Source: Streptomyces sp. STR69
GTDB taxonomy: Bacteria > Actinomycetota > Actinomycetes > Streptomycetales > Streptomycetaceae
NCBI RefSeq assembly: GCF_024519455.1
Contig: NZ_JALJRY010000002.1
Coordinates: forward strand, 506,541-570,540
DNA: 64,000 nt
Direction: 5' to 3'
Shown: one piece after another, positions 17,816 through 29,283 of the stretch
Position numbering within the stretch: the stretch's first letter is position 1
Layout: every line of letters begins with the position of its first letter
Notes under the pieces: model-generated
The model's input: the letters and a program-made list of their open reading frames with translations, nothing else
Told to the model about the DNA's origin: nothing
Databases searched by the model: none
Program-made: the position numbers and the translations under genes

Positions 17816-18116
17816 GGGGTACCCGACCTCCTTGGGTCGACTGACATGCGCATGCGGGTTGGGTCTGAGAACGTTCACAGTAGGAGAGGTAACAGGCACT
17901 GTAAATATGTGTGTCGGTTGTATTTCCCGCAGTTGGTGGACGTGAAGTGCGCGCGATCGGATTGGGAACGTACACAACCAGGGGTGTGAGGGTCGTACCG
18001 CGGTACTACACCCGTCCCCGCAACGGCCCCTCGGTACGACGGGTTCGGGGTCCGTCGGCTCCTAGCGTTGCCGGTGTCCAGTAGGGGCAGTGGCACGTCG
18101 AGCGTGAGGGAAGTCG
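17816..18116. other. Intergenic promoter region between galactanase and ABC exporter genes
   Basis: About 300 bases with no gene. The half near the galactanase gene is relatively AT-rich (17880-17935) and holds one operator-like palindrome. The half near the ABC gene is GC-rich; GAGGGAAG lies just before the ATPase start. Confidence 0.6.
17866..17879. promoter_or_regulatory. LacI-type operator upstream of galactanase gene
   Basis: TGAGAACGTTCACA is a 14-bp imperfect palindrome centred on C|G with only the third base unpaired; flanking C and G extend the symmetry to 16 bp. This form is typical of LacI-family sites controlling glycanase genes in Streptomyces. No LacI gene lies next to it. Confidence 0.6.
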
Positions 18117-19052
18117 ATGATCGAGGCGCAACAGCTGACGAAGCGGTACGGGGAGAAGACGGCGGTCGACCGGCTGGACTTCGTCGTCAAGCCGGGCACG
18201 GTCACCGGCTTCCTGGGTCCGAACGGGGCCGGGAAGTCCACCACGATGCGCATGATCGTCGGCCTGGACGCGCCCACCGCAGGCACCGTCACGGTCAACG
18301 GCAGGCCCTACGCCGAGCACACCGCGCCCCTCCAGGAGGTCGGCGCGCTCCTGGAGGCCAAGTCGATCCACCCGGGCCGCTCGGCGTTCGACCACCTGAT
18401 GGCGCAGGCCTACACGCACGGCATCCCGCGCCGCCGCGTCGACGAGGTCATCGAAATGACCGGACTCCAGTCCGTGGCCAGGAAGCGGGCCGGGGCCTTC
18501 TCCCTCGGCATGGGGCAGCGGCTCGGCATCGCCGCCGCGCTGCTCGGCGACCCGGCGACCGTGATGCTCGACGAACCGGTCAACGGCCTTGATCCCGAAG
18601 GTGTGTTGTGGATCCGCAACCTGCTGACCGGGCTCGCCGCCGAGGGTCGTACCGTCTTCGTCTCCTCGCACCTGATGAGCGAGATGGCACTGGTCGCCGA
18701 CCACCTGATCATCGTCGGACGGGGGCGGCTGCTGGCCGACACCACCGTGCAGGACCTGGTCCGGCACGCGGGCGGCGACACCGTCACCGTGGCCTCCGAG
18801 CAGCCCGCCCGGCTGCGCGAGGTCCTCGCCGGTCCCGGTGTGGAGATCACCGGCGAGGTCGGCTCCGAGGAACTGCACGTCACCGGGCTGACCGCGCGCG
18901 CCATCGGCATCAGGGCCGCCGAGCACCGCATCCCGCTGTTCGAACTCAGCGCGCGGACCGTCTCCCTGGAACAGGCGTTCATGGACCTGACCCGGGACGC
19001 CGTCGAGTACCACGGCACCACCACCGTCGAGACCCCCGGGAGGGCCGCGTGA
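18117..19052 (+). CDS. ABC transporter ATP-binding protein (DrrA-like)
   Basis: A 311-residue ATPase. Walker A is GPNGAGKST (residues 34-42), the signature region is FSLGMGQRLGIAAALL (canonical LSGGQ altered to LGMGQ, as often seen in this bacterial export group), and Walker B is VMLDEPVNGLDPEG, with the switch His in VFVSSHLMSE. The C-terminal 90 residues match the DrrA/NatA-type extension. It overlaps the next gene by 4 bases (GTGA), so the two form an ATPase-permease exporter. A two-component system follows, which may control it. The substrate is unknown. Confidence 0.92.
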   Translation: MIEAQQLTKRYGEKTAVDRLDFVVKPGTVTGFLGPNGAGKSTTMRMIVGLDAPTAGTVTVNGRPYAEHTAPLQEVGALLEAKSIHPGRSAFDHLMAQAYTHGIPRRRVDEVIEMTGLQSVARKRAGAFSLGMGQRLGIAAALLGDPATVMLDEPVNGLDPEGVLWIRNLLTGLAAEGRTVFVSSHLMSEMALVADHLIIVGRGRLLADTTVQDLVRHAGGDTVTVASEQPARLREVLAGPGVEITGEVGSEELHVTGLTARAIGIRAAEHRIPLFELSARTVSLEQAFMDLTRDAVEYHGTTTVETPGRAA

Positions 19053-19894
19053 GCACCGCCACCGCGACCGACAGCGCCGCACCCGCAGCCGTACGGCCGG
19101 CCCGTCCGCCGTACAAGGTCACCGGGCGCCGCGTGCTGCGCTCCGAGTGGGCCAAGCTGTGGTCCCTGCGCTCCACCTGGATCACCCTGGGCCTCGGCCT
19201 GCTGTTCCTGATCGCGTTCGGCCTGATCGCCGCCGCGCACTACAAGTCCTCCTACGACGGCGGGCACTTGAGGCCCGACGACGCCCAGGACACCGCGCTC
19301 GACCTCTCCCTCTTCGGCACGAACTTCGCGCAGCTCGCCCTCGGCGTACTGGGCGTCCTGGTCACCGCGGGCGAGTACTCGACCGGCATGATCCGCTCCA
19401 CGCTGGCAGCCGTACCGCGCCGCCTTCCGGTGCTGTGGTCCAAGGCCCTGGTGTTCGGCGTGGTCGCGCTCGGCATCTCCCTCGTCGGGGTGTTCGTCGC
19501 GTTCCCGATCGTCAGCGGCATCGTCTCCGGCACCCCCGCGGCCCTCTCCCTCTCGCACTCCGGAGTCGTCCGCAGCCTGCTCGGCGCCGGTCTCTACCTC
19601 GGCCTCGTCGGCGTGATCGGCACCGCGCTGGGAGCATGGCTGCGCTCGGTGGCCGGCGGTATCTCGGTGCTGGTCGCCTCGCTGATGCTGGTGCCCGGAC
19701 TGATCTCGCTGCTGCCCACCTCCTGGCAGGACGACATCAGCCCCTACCTGCCGAGCAACGCGGGCCAGGCGATGTTCGCGCTGACCCACGACTCGACGAC
19801 CCTCTCGCCCGGCGCCGGACTCCTGGTCTTCCTCGGCTGGACGGCGTTCGCGCTGGCCGGGGCCGCCTACCGGCTGGTGCGGACCGACGCCTGA
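19049..19894 (+). CDS. ABC-2 type transporter permease
   Basis: A 281-residue membrane protein with a GTG start overlapping the ATPase stop. After a cytoplasmic N-terminus (SEWAKLWSLRSTW is typical of this permease family) there are six predicted helices: ITLGLGLLFLIAFGLIAAA, FAQLALGVLGVLVTAGEY, LVFGVVALGISLVGVFVAFP, LLGAGLYLGLVGVIGTALGAWL, ISVLVASLMLVPGLISLL and GLLVFLGWTAFALAGAAY. ABC-2 permeases of this sort pair with DrrA-like ATPases for export of lipids, peptides or drugs. Translation is coupled to the ATPase gene. Confidence 0.9.
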   Translation: MSTATATDSAAPAAVRPARPPYKVTGRRVLRSEWAKLWSLRSTWITLGLGLLFLIAFGLIAAAHYKSSYDGGHLRPDDAQDTALDLSLFGTNFAQLALGVLGVLVTAGEYSTGMIRSTLAAVPRRLPVLWSKALVFGVVALGISLVGVFVAFPIVSGIVSGTPAALSLSHSGVVRSLLGAGLYLGLVGVIGTALGAWLRSVAGGISVLVASLMLVPGLISLLPTSWQDDISPYLPSNAGQAMFALTHDSTTLSPGAGLLVFLGWTAFALAGAAYRLVRTDA

Positions 19895-19977
19895 GGCCGG
19901 GGCCCTGCGCCCGCGCGGCGCGCGCAGGGCCCCCACAATGGACAGATGACCGCCATGAACCCGGACAAGTGACACCG

Positions 19978-21294
19978 ATGAGCCTCGACGACCCCGCCCG
20001 CGCGCCCTTCGGGGAGGCGGACCTCCCCTGGAGCCACCCCGTGGCGGGCGGGCTGTCCCGGTTCGGCCGGCGGATCAAGCAGGGCGACCGGAGACACCCG
20101 TGGGTGCTGGACACGGCCCTGATCGTCGTGGTCGCGGTGATGTTCTGTCTGCCGGACCTGGTGGACGACGACGACGGCCGACGGCACGGCTTCGACAACA
20201 GCTTCATCCATCTGCACTGGCCCGCGACCATCGCCCTGCAGGCGGGCCTGGTGCTGCCGCTGCTGTGGCGGCGCCGCAGGCCCACCCTGGCCTTCGCCGT
20301 GATCGCCGCGGTGTTCTTCGTCCAGCTCGGCCTGGGCACCTGGCTCCGGGCCGACGTCGCGCTGCTGATCTCCCTCTACAGCCTGGCCCTGCACGGGCAG
20401 TTGAGACGACTGCCCGCCGCCTGCGCCGTCACCCTCTGCGCCCTGGTGCTGTTCTTCGCCCGGCTGCCGTCCCGAGTGCCGGTCCTGGACGCGATGTTCA
20501 TCCTGGTCAGCACCATCACCGCGGCCGTCGCACTCGGCCTCGTCATCCGCATCCGGCGCGCCCAGCTCGCCGTACTGCGCGACCGCGCGGCCCGCCTGGA
20601 GATAGAGCGCGACCAGCGCTCCAAGCTCGCCGCCGCCGCCGAACGCACCCGTGTGGCACGGGAGATGCACGACATCATCGGCCACAACCTCTCCGTCATC
20701 ATCACCCTTGCCGACGGCGGCGCCTACGCCACCGACCTCGCGCCCGAACGCGGCAAGCAGGCGCTGCTCCTCATCGGCGACACCGGCCGCCAGGCGCTCG
20801 GTGAACTCCGGCGCATGCTGGGCGTGTTGCGCGTACAGGGCACCACCCCGGACGCCCCCGAACTCAGCCCGCAGCCGGGGGTCGCCGACCTCGACGCCCT
20901 GTGCGCCCGGATCCGCGCGGCCGGCCCGCAGGTCGTGTACCGCACCGGCGGCGACCCGGCCGCCCTGGACCGAGGGGTCCAGCTCACCGTGTACCGCATC
21001 GTCCAGGAGGCCCTGACCAACGCCCTCAAGCACGCGGGCCACGACACCCGCGTCGAGCTGACGGTGAACGTCGAGGACACCCGGGTGCACATCGACTGCC
21101 ACGACACCGGCCCCAGTACGGCCGGCACCGGACCCGCACCGAGCCACGACGAAGGACACGGACTCGCCGGCATGAGAGAACGCGCCGCCCTCTACCACGG
21201 CACCGTCACCGCGGGCCCCGCCCCCGGCGGCGGCTGGACGGTACGGGCCACCCTCGACCTCACCCCGCTCGACGCGATCGGGGGAGCGGCATGA
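19978..21294 (+). CDS. Two-component sensor histidine kinase (HisKA_3)
   Basis: A 438-residue kinase. Five or six membrane helices lie between residues 42 and 190. The HisKA_3 dimerisation box [19 protein letters not shown] carries the phospho-accepting His231. The ATPase domain has [17 protein letters not shown] (N-box), then [15 protein letters not shown] (G-box). It overlaps the response regulator by 4 bases (ATGA). The start at 19978 lacks a clear Shine-Dalgarno; an 8-codon open frame ending at 19972 just before it could couple translation. It lies 83 bases after the ABC permease, which suggests joint function. Confidence 0.88.
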   Translation: MSLDDPARAPFGEADLPWSHPVAGGLSRFGRRIKQGDRRHPWVLDTALIVVVAVMFCLPDLVDDDDGRRHGFDNSFIHLHWPATIALQAGLVLPLLWRRRRPTLAFAVIAAVFFVQLGLGTWLRADVALLISLYSLALHGQLRRLPAACAVTLCALVLFFARLPSRVPVLDAMFILVSTITAAVALGLVIRIRRAQLAVLRDRAARLEIERDQRSKLAAAAERTRVAREMHDIIGHNLSVIITLADGGAYATDLAPERGKQALLLIGDTGRQALGELRRMLGVLRVQGTTPDAPELSPQPGVADLDALCARIRAAGPQVVYRTGGDPAALDRGVQLTVYRIVQEALTNALKHAGHDTRVELTVNVEDTRVHIDCHDTGPSTAGTGPAPSHDEGHGLAGMRERAALYHGTVTAGPAPGGGWTVRATLDLTPLDAIGGAA

Positions 21295-21983
21295 CGACCG
21301 TGCTCATCGTGGACGACCAGCCCCTCCAACGCCTCGGATTCCGCATGCTGTTGGAGGCCAACCCCGACACCGAGGTGGTCGGTGAGGCCGGGCACGGCGG
21401 CGAGGCGGTGCGGATGGCCGCCGAACTGCGCCCCGACGTGATCCTGATGGACGTACGGATGCCCGGCATGGACGGCATCGAGGCCACCCGCCGGGTCGTC
21501 GCGGCCGGCGACCGCTCCCGCATCCTGATCCTCACCACCTTCGACCTCGACGAGTACGCCCACGAGGCGCTGCGCGCGGGAGCCAGCGGCTTCCTCCTCA
21601 AGGACGCCCACCCCGAGGAACTCCTCGCCGGCATCCGCGCGGTGGCCTCCGGCGACGCCGTCATCGCCCCCGCCCTGACCCGCCGCCTGCTCGACGCCTA
21701 CGCCCAGCACCTGCCGAAACACTCACCGGAAGGCCCCGCGGCGGCTCCGGCGACGGACGACCCCCGCATCCGCTCCCTCACCGAACGCGAGCGCGAGATC
21801 CTGCTCGCCATCGGCCAGGGCTGGACCAACGGCGAGATCGCCGAACGCCTCTTCGTCTCCGAGTCCACGGTGAAGACCCACGTCGGCCGTGTCCTGGCGA
21901 AGGTCGGCGCCCGCGACCGCATCCAGGCCGTCATCCTCGCCTACGACCTCGGCCTCGCCCGCCCCAACGTCCCCGATCAGTAG
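21291..21983 (+). CDS. NarL/LuxR-type response regulator
   Basis: A 230-residue regulator translationally coupled to the kinase. The receiver domain begins [15 protein letters not shown]; the phosphorylation site is Asp54 in [10 protein letters not shown], the conserved Thr is in ILTTFD and the Lys in [12 protein letters not shown]. An Ala/Pro linker leads to a LuxR helix-turn-helix ([43 protein letters not shown]). The adjacent ABC exporter operon is the obvious candidate target. Confidence 0.93.
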   Translation: MTTVLIVDDQPLQRLGFRMLLEANPDTEVVGEAGHGGEAVRMAAELRPDVILMDVRMPGMDGIEATRRVVAAGDRSRILILTTFDLDEYAHEALRAGASGFLLKDAHPEELLAGIRAVASGDAVIAPALTRRLLDAYAQHLPKHSPEGPAAAPATDDPRIRSLTEREREILLAIGQGWTNGEIAERLFVSESTVKTHVGRVLAKVGARDRIQAVILAYDLGLARPNVPDQ

Positions 21984-22098
21984 GTGAGTTGAGCGTTCGG
22001 ATCGCGAAAGCTCAGCTTGCGCGGCCCGCACGCACAGCTTCGTACGCTGCCGCACATCGCGACAACTGTTGCTTCCCGTGGTCGAGATCAAAGGGGCT

Positions 22099-23130
22099 GT
22101 GTCCCGCAGAACGTCATTGGGCGCCATGACGGCGACCGCGACCGCGGCGACCGTGCCGCTGACCGTCGGAGCACCGAGCGCCGAGGCCACTCCACAGGCG
22201 AGACCCGATCTGCTCTACCTTGCAGCTGGAACGGCGGGCAGGTCCACGGGGTCAGCTTCCCCCGTTGAGGGGGTCCTGACGTCCAACGGGCCGGTGGCGC
22301 AGGTCAGTTCGGGCTGGGTGACGGCACATCCGGACCGCCCGCTGCTCTACGTCGGCAGCCAGTTGAACGGCGGAATCGTCACCGCCTTCGCCGTCGACCG
22401 CACGACCGGCGCACTCGCACAGCTCGGTCAGGTGGGCACGGACGGCGGAGACACGGCCGGCCACGGCCTGTCGTACCTCGCCGTGGACCGGACCTCGCAC
22501 ACTCTCCTCGTCGCCAACTTCAAGGCGGGCCTGGCCACTTCGCTCCCGATCCACCGGGACGGCACACTCGGCGCACCGGTGTCGGTCGTGGTGGACACCG
22601 GATCGGGCCCCAGCCCGCGGCAGTCGGGCCCGCACCCGCACGAGGTCGTCGTGGCACCCGGCCGCCGCCAGGCCCTGGTCCCCGACTTCGGCGCCGACCG
22701 CGTCTTCGTCCGCGGCTTCGACGGTACGACGGGTGCGCTGTGCGCGGGCGGGACGGGTCCCGGTGCCTACGCCACCGACGCCGGAGCGGGGCCGAGACGG
22801 CTCGTCTTCCACCCGGACGGGCGCAGGGCGTACCTGCTGACCGAACTCACCGCGGAACTCCAACTCGTCGGCTGGGACGGGAGATCCGGCGAACTGACGC
22901 ACTGTCAGAGTCTCGCGATCGACTCACCCGACTTCAGCGGCACCAAGAGCGGCTCCGAACTCGCCATCAGCCGCGACGGCCGCTTCGTCCACGCATCGCA
23001 CCTCCGACGGCCACACCAACGAAGCCTGGGTCCGTCTGCCCGACCACAAGGTGTGGATGACCGACATCTACATCAAGGGCCCAGCCCGGCTCGAAGGGGT
23101 GCCCACCTGCGCCTGACCACCCGCCCCTGA
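22099..23130 (+). pseudogene. Lactonase-family beta-propeller gene, 3' end disrupted
   Basis: The first ~300 codons encode an exported seven-bladed propeller of the YbhE/6-phosphogluconolactonase-like family. There is a Tat-like start SRRTSLGAMTATATA, then blade repeats such as DRPLLYVGSQ, GGIVTAFAVDRTTGAL and HPHEVVVAPGRRQALVPDFGADRV. Family members are usually 350-400 residues. After AISRDGRFVHAS (about 23007) propeller similarity stops. In the adjacent frame an unrelated, coherent tail appears (DGHTNEAWVRLPDHKVWMTD, then YIKGPARLEGVPTC) ending at 23116. It resembles the C-terminus of small secreted SH3-like Streptomyces proteins. The locus looks like a deletion junction joining two genes. 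The start is uncertain: GTG at 22099 or TTG at 22069. Confidence 0.65.
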
Positions 23131-23202
23131 TAAATCCCGTGCCCCAGCACCCCGGGCTTCCCTACACTCGCCACAACCGTTGACGAGTGAGGGGAGCCCG
23201 CC

Positions 23203-23292
23203 GTGCGTGACCGCACCGCTGTGATCCTCCTGTCCTCGTCCCTCCGGTACCCGCCGCGCGGCCGGTACCGGACACCCGTGACGAGCATCTGA
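23203..23292 (+). CDS. Putative 29-residue leader peptide upstream of EF-G paralogue
   Basis: A short frame starts at GTG with GGGGAG upstream and ends at TGA, 83 bases before the EF-G-like gene. It encodes MRDRTAVILLSSSLRY, then a Pro/Arg/Gly/Tyr-rich part ending TPVTSI. A perfect 9-bp hairpin (23243-23251 with 23264-23272) lies inside the frame. This arrangement of ribosome-read short peptide, internal hairpin and a translation-factor gene is typical of attenuators that sense ribosome stalling. The coding status is inferred from RBS, position and structure only. Confidence 0.45.
   Translation: MRDRTAVILLSSSLRYPPRGRYRTPVTSI
23243..23272 (+). promoter_or_regulatory. Hairpin inside leader frame, possible attenuator
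   Basis: TCCGGTACC and GGTACCGGA form a perfect 9-bp stem around a 12-base GC-rich loop. It lies within the short leader frame and upstream of the EF-G paralogue. An 8-bp duplication (GAGCATCT twice) overlaps the leader stop at 23283-23298. Confidence 0.45.
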
Positions 23293-23375
23293 GCATCTGA
23301 CTCCACGTCAACTCCCTTTTCTCGTACGGGAATCGCGCCGCCCTGCACGGAATCACTCTCGAAAGGCCACGGGCC

Positions 23376-25436
23376 GTGCGCACCGAACGCCCTGTCACCA
23401 ACCCGCTCACCGCCGTCCGCAACCTGGGCATCCTCGCCCATGTCGACGCCGGCAAGACCACCGTCACCGAGCGGTTCCTCTACCTCACCGGCGGCACGCA
23501 CAAGCGCGGTGAGGTCCACGACGGCACCACCGTCACCGACTTCGACCCCCAGGAACGCGACCGCGGCATCACCATCTTCGCCGCGGCCGTCAGCTGCGCC
23601 TGGGGCGGGCACCGCGTCAACCTGATCGACACCCCGGGACACGTCGACTTCGCCGACGAGGTGGAGCGTTCGCTGCGCGTCCTCGACGGCGCGATCGCCG
23701 TGTTCGACGCCGTCGCGGGCGTGGAACCGCAGAGCGAGTCGGTGTGGCGCCAGGCCGACCGGTACGGCGTGCCGCGCATCGCCTTCGTCAACAAGCTGGA
23801 CCGCGCGGGCGCCGACCTCGACACGGCCGTCGCGTCCATCCGGGATCGGCTCCATCCGGCGCCGCTGGTGGTGCAGTTGCCGATCGGCGCGGAGGACGGC
23901 TTCACCGGAGTCGTCGACCTGCTGCGGATGCGGGCGCTGGTGTGGGCGGACACGGACGGCCCGGTGGCCGAAGTCCCGGTGCCGGAGGGCCTGTTGGCGG
24001 AGGCGCGGCGGCGTCGGCGGCTGCTGGAGGAGTCGGTGGCGGAACTGCATCCGGGCGCGTTCGAGGAGTTCTGCGCCGAATCCACCCTGTCCGCCGGGAC
24101 GTTGAGCACGGCACTGCGCGACCTGACCCGCACCGGCGACGGCGTGGTGGTGCTGTGCGGCTCGGCCTACCGCAACCGCGGCATCGAACCGCTGCTGGAC
24201 GCCGTGGTGGCGTATCTGCCCTCGCCGTTGGACGTGCCCCCGGTACGGGGAACGTACGACGGCGGCGGACAGGAGCGGGCCGCCGATCCCCAAGTGCCGT
24301 TGTCCGCGCTGGCGTTCAAGGTGAGCGCGGCAGGGGCCGGGCGGCTGACGTATCTGCGGATCTATTCGGGCACGATCGAGAGGGGGGACACGGTGTGGGA
24401 TCCGGGCGCGCGGCGCACCGAACGGATCGGGCGGATCCTGCGGGTGCAGGCCGACCGGCACGAACGGCTGGAACGGGCGGTCGCCGGGGACATCGTCGCC
24501 GTCGCCGGACTCAAGTCCGTCCGCGCCGGCTCGACCCTGTGCGCGCCCGGCGCCCCGATCCTCCTCGAACCGCCCGCGGTCGCCGACCCGGTGGTGTCCG
24601 TGGCGGTCGAGGCGCGCCGCAGCACCGACACCGACCGGCTGACCTCCGCTCTCGCCCGGCTTGCCGAGGAGGATCCCTCGCTGGTCGTGCGCACGGATGC
24701 CGAGACCGGCCAGACGGTCCTGTCCGGCATGGGCGAACTGCACCTGGAGGTCGCGGTGGAGAAGATCCGCCTGGCCACCGGGGTCGAGGTCGACGTGGGC
24801 CGCCCCCGGGTGGCCTACCGGGAGACGGTGGTGCGCGGGGTGTCCGGGTTCGTGTTCCGGCACGTCAAACAGGACGGCGGCTCGGGCCAGTTCGCGCACG
24901 TGGTGCTGGACGTCGAACCAGTCGACGGCACCGAGGTCGAGTTCCGTTCGGCGGTCGTCGGCGGGCGGGTGCCGCAGGAGTACGTCCGCTCGGTGGAGGC
25001 TGGCTGCCGTGACGCCCTCACCGAGGGGCCGGTCGGCGGGTTCCCGGTGACCGGGCTGCGCGTCACGCTGACCGACGGGGCGACCCATGTGAAGGACTCC
25101 TCGGAGCAGGCGTTCCGCACGGCCGGCCGGCTCGGCCTGCGCGAGGCCCTGCGCGCCTGCGCGACGGTTCTCCTCGAACCGGTCGCCGAGGTCACGGTCA
25201 CCGTGCCCGAGGACGCGGTCGGCGCAGTCCTCGGCGACCTGGCAGCCCGCCGCGGCCGGGTCACCGGCTCGACGACCCGCACGGGTTCCGCGCTCGTCAC
25301 GGCGACCGTGCCGCTGGCCGAACTCTTCGGCTACGCGACGAGGTTGCGCAGCCGGACCCAGGGCCGGGGCACGTTCACGGCCCGGCCGACGGGGTACGCA
25401 CGGGTGCCGAGTGGGGCGGCGGTGGTGCCCCGGTAG
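23376..25436 (+). CDS. EF-G-like GTPase (paralogue, possible ribosome-protection type)
   Basis: A 686-residue translational GTPase. G1 is AHVDAGKTT (residues 21-29), the switch-I region is [13 protein letters not shown]3 is DTPGHVDF and G4 is NKLDRAG. Domain II, domain III ([19 protein letters not shown]), domain IV ([19 protein letters not shown]) and domain V follow in EF-G order. The family is either a second EF-G (as FusA2-type paralogues in Streptomyces) or a ribosomal protection protein; the length and full domain set do not separate these. The GTG start is preceded by GAAAGG. The upstream leader frame suggests induction by translation stress. Confidence 0.85.
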   Translation: MRTERPVTNPLTAVRNLGILAHVDAGKTTVTERFLYLTGGTHKRGEVHDGTTVTDFDPQERDRGITIFAAAVSCAWGGHRVNLIDTPGHVDFADEVERSLRVLDGAIAVFDAVAGVEPQSESVWRQADRYGVPRIAFVNKLDRAGADLDTAVASIRDRLHPAPLVVQLPIGAEDGFTGVVDLLRMRALVWADTDGPVAEVPVPEGLLAEARRRRRLLEESVAELHPGAFEEFCAESTLSAGTLSTALRDLTRTGDGVVVLCGSAYRNRGIEPLLDAVVAYLPSPLDVPPVRGTYDGGGQERAADPQVPLSALAFKVSAAGAGRLTYLRIYSGTIERGDTVWDPGARRTERIGRILRVQADRHERLERAVAGDIVAVAGLKSVRAGSTLCAPGAPILLEPPAVADPVVSVAVEARRSTDTDRLTSALARLAEEDPSLVVRTDAETGQTVLSGMGELHLEVAVEKIRLATGVEVDVGRPRVAYRETVVRGVSGFVFRHVKQDGGSGQFAHVVLDVEPVDGTEVEFRSAVVGGRVPQEYVRSVEAGCRDALTEGPVGGFPVTGLRVTLTDGATHVKDSSEQAFRTAGRLGLREALRACATVLLEPVAEVTVTVPEDAVGAVLGDLAARRGRVTGSTTRTGSALVTATVPLAELFGYATRLRSRTQGRGTFTARPTGYARVPSGAAVVPR

Positions 25437-25610
25437 GGGGTGGGTGCGTGGACGGGGCGTGCGCCGGCGCCGGGCGCGGTGCTGAACCGCCCGGTGCCGG
25501 TCCCCGTGGGGGAGGTGTCCACGGTGGGGCACCTCCCGCCGCCTGCCCGTGGGAGGCACGCTCGGGACGGCACGTCTCCGCGTGCCGACCCGACAACCCA
25601 GGAGCACCGC

Positions 25611-25937
25611 ATGATCTTCATCGCCGTACGGTTCCCCGTCCGCCCCGAGTTCCGCGACGAATGGCTCGACCGGGTCGCCGACTTCACCGCCGCGACCCGG
25701 GCCGAGCCCGGAAATCTGTTCTTCGAGTGGTCGGTCGACGCGGTCGACCCGAACCGCTTCGTGCTGCTGGAGGCGTTCGCGTCCCCGGAGGCCGGCGCCG
25801 CCCATGTCGGCTCGGAGCACTTCAAGGCGGCGATCGCGTGGATGCCGGACGTCGTCGCCGCGACGCCCGACATCATCAACGTCGAGGTGGAGGGCGGGGG
25901 TTGGTCACCGATGGCGGAGATCACGCCACGGGTGTGA
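25611..25937 (+). CDS. Antibiotic biosynthesis monooxygenase (ABM/YgiN-like) protein
   Basis: A 108-residue protein with CAGGAG before the ATG. The single ferredoxin-like ABM fold is clear: MIFIAVRFPVRPEFRDEWLDRV, then EPGNLFFEWSVDAVDPNRFVLLEAFASPEAGAAHVGSEHFKAA. Members act as cofactor-free quinol monooxygenases or as small dimeric binding proteins. It follows the EF-G paralogue by about 170 bases and may be cotranscribed; a strong hairpin follows its stop. Function beyond the fold is not readable. Confidence 0.85.
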   Translation: MIFIAVRFPVRPEFRDEWLDRVADFTAATRAEPGNLFFEWSVDAVDPNRFVLLEAFASPEAGAAHVGSEHFKAAIAWMPDVVAATPDIINVEVEGGGWSPMAEITPRV

Positions 25938-25945
25938 CAGTGGCG

Positions 25946-25981
25946 GGTGCGGACCGGAGGGGGAGCTCCGGCCCGCACCCA
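25946..25981. terminator. Bidirectional hairpin terminator
   Basis: Arms 25946-25960 and 25967-25981 pair over 15 bases with one mismatch, between the convergent monooxygenase and GH55 genes. Confidence 0.7.
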
Positions 25982-25989
25982 CCACGACC

Positions 25990-27756
<1,767 letters not shown>

Positions 27757-27797
27757 GTCGCGGCTCTCCTTGTTCATGAAATGAACGCCGGTGGGGT

Positions 27798-27811
27798 TGG
27801 GAGCGCTCTCT
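27798..27811. promoter_or_regulatory. CebR/LacI-type palindrome upstream of GH55 gene
   Basis: TGGGAGCGCTCTCT matches the CebR-type consensus TGGGAGCGCTCCCA at 12 of 14 positions and lies 42 bases before the GH55 start. A LacI-family regulator responding to glucan oligosaccharides is the likely binder; none is encoded nearby. Confidence 0.55.
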
Positions 27812-27913
27812 CGCGGGGGAATGCTTCAGGTCCGTGAACGTGGTCGTCAAGAGGTGCGACCGAGTTCGACGAGTGGCGTCCAAACTCTTGACGCCTTTGA
27901 CTTCCGAGGTTTA

Positions 27914-27940
27914 ACTCACGTCCTAAATTAAGTCGTGAGT
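27914..27940. promoter_or_regulatory. AT-rich inverted repeat upstream of glucan transport operon
   Basis: ACTCACG (27914-27920) and CGTGAGT (27934-27940) flank TCCTAAATTAAGT. It is an unusually AT-rich island 27 bases before the binding-protein gene, and TTGACG at about 27889 could be a -35. The look is of a repressor site over a promoter, perhaps ROK- or LacI-type. Confidence 0.4.
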
Positions 27941-27966
27941 GCATTCCCTGAAGGGACACCCGGAGT

Positions 27967-29283
27967 ATGCGCAGCATCCGAGCCGCGGCCGTAGGCGCCG
28001 TCACCATGTCACTCGCCCTTGCGGCCACGGCCTGCGGAGGCGGTTCGTCCACGGGTGGGGGGTCCAACGACTCGCCCAAGACGCTCACCTACTGGGCCTC
28101 CAACCAGGGCGCCAGTATCGAGATCGACAAGAAGGTCCTGCAGCCCGAGCTCGACAAGTTCAAGAAGCAGACCGGGATCACGGTGAAGCTGGAGGTCGTG
28201 CCCTGGTCCGACCTGCTCAACCGCATCCTGACCGCGACGACTTCCGGCCAGGGCCCCGACGTCCTGAACATCGGCAACACCTGGAGCGCCTCCCTCCAGG
28301 CCACCGGCGCCTTCCTGCCGTGGAACGCGGCCAACTTCGCGAAGATCGGCGGCAAGGACCGCTTCGTGGACTCCGCGCTCGGCTCGACCGGCGCCGTGGG
28401 CAAGGACCCGGCGGCCGTCCCGCTGTACTCGATGGCGTACGCGCTCTACTACAACAAGCAGATCTTCGCCGACGCGGGCATCGCCCAACCCCCGGCCACC
28501 TGGGCCGAGTTGGTGGCAGACGGCAAGAAGATCGAGGCGAAGGGCAAGCAGGTCCTCGGCGCCGAGGGCGCCAACGTCTCCGAGAACATCCACCACACCT
28601 TCGTCTTCGCCAAGCAGCACGGCGCCGACTTCTTCACCGCCGACGGCAAGGCCGACTTCACCAACGACGGCGTCGTGGCCGCCGTCAAGCAGTACGTCGA
28701 CCTGATGGCCAAGGACAAGGTCATCCCGGTCGGCAACGCCGAGTACGCGCAGAACCAGTCCGTCAGCGACTTCGCCAAGGGCAGGACGGCGATGCTGATG
28801 TGGCAGTCCGCGTCCGCCAACCTCAAGTCCCAGGGCATGAGCGAGAGTTCGTACGGCATCGCCCCGATACCCGTGCAGTCCGGCACCCCCGGCACCGGCA
28901 CCCAGGTCGACTCGATGGTGGCCGGCATCAACCTGGCCGTCTTCAAGAACACCGACAACCTCGACGGCTCCACCAAGTTCGTGAAGTTCATGACGAGCGA
29001 CGCCGAGCAGAAGATCCTCAACACCGCCTACAGCTCCATCCCGCCGGTGAAGGCCGCGCAGGAGGACACGGCGTTCAACACCCCGGCGAACTCCGTCCTG
29101 AAGAACACCCTCGCGACCAGCGCCGCCGCGCTGCCGCAGGTCGCCGACGAGTCGCAGTTCGAGACGGCGGTCGGTACGGCCGTCAAGAACCTGTTCGCCG
29201 ACGCCGCCGCCGGACGCGCGGTCACCACCGCCTCCGTCAAGGCGGAGCTCGAAAAGGCCCAGCAGCAGATGCCGGCGAAGTGA
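27967..29283 (+). CDS. Sugar ABC transporter substrate-binding lipoprotein
   Basis: A 438-residue family-1 solute-binding protein with GGAG before the ATG. A lipoprotein signal ends AATAC at about residue 23, with a Gly/Ser linker after it. The binding domain has KTLTYWASNQG, GQGPDVLNIGNTWSASLQATGAFLPW, VPLYSMAYALYYNKQIFADAGI and MVAGINLAVFKNTDN, all typical of oligosaccharide binders. It heads an operon with two permeases and a beta-glucosidase, so beta-glucan oligosaccharides (laminaribiose type) are the likely ligand. No ATPase is encoded; Streptomyces sugar importers of this sort commonly share MsiK. Confidence 0.93.
   Translation: MRSIRAAAVGAVTMSLALAATACGGGSSTGGGSNDSPKTLTYWASNQGASIEIDKKVLQPELDKFKKQTGITVKLEVVPWSDLLNRILTATTSGQGPDVLNIGNTWSASLQATGAFLPWNAANFAKIGGKDRFVDSALGSTGAVGKDPAAVPLYSMAYALYYNKQIFADAGIAQPPATWAELVADGKKIEAKGKQVLGAEGANVSENIHHTFVFAKQHGADFFTADGKADFTNDGVVAAVKQYVDLMAKDKVIPVGNAEYAQNQSVSDFAKGRTAMLMWQSASANLKSQGMSESSYGIAPIPVQSGTPGTGTQVDSMVAGINLAVFKNTDNLDGSTKFVKFMTSDAEQKILNTAYSSIPPVKAAQEDTAFNTPANSVLKNTLATSAAALPQVADESQFETAVGTAVKNLFADAAAGRAVTTASVKAELEKAQQQMPAK

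Noticed and set aside
23073..25820. 915-codon minus-strand open frame opposite the EF-G paralogue
   Set aside because: Antisense shadow of a complete translational GTPase gene.
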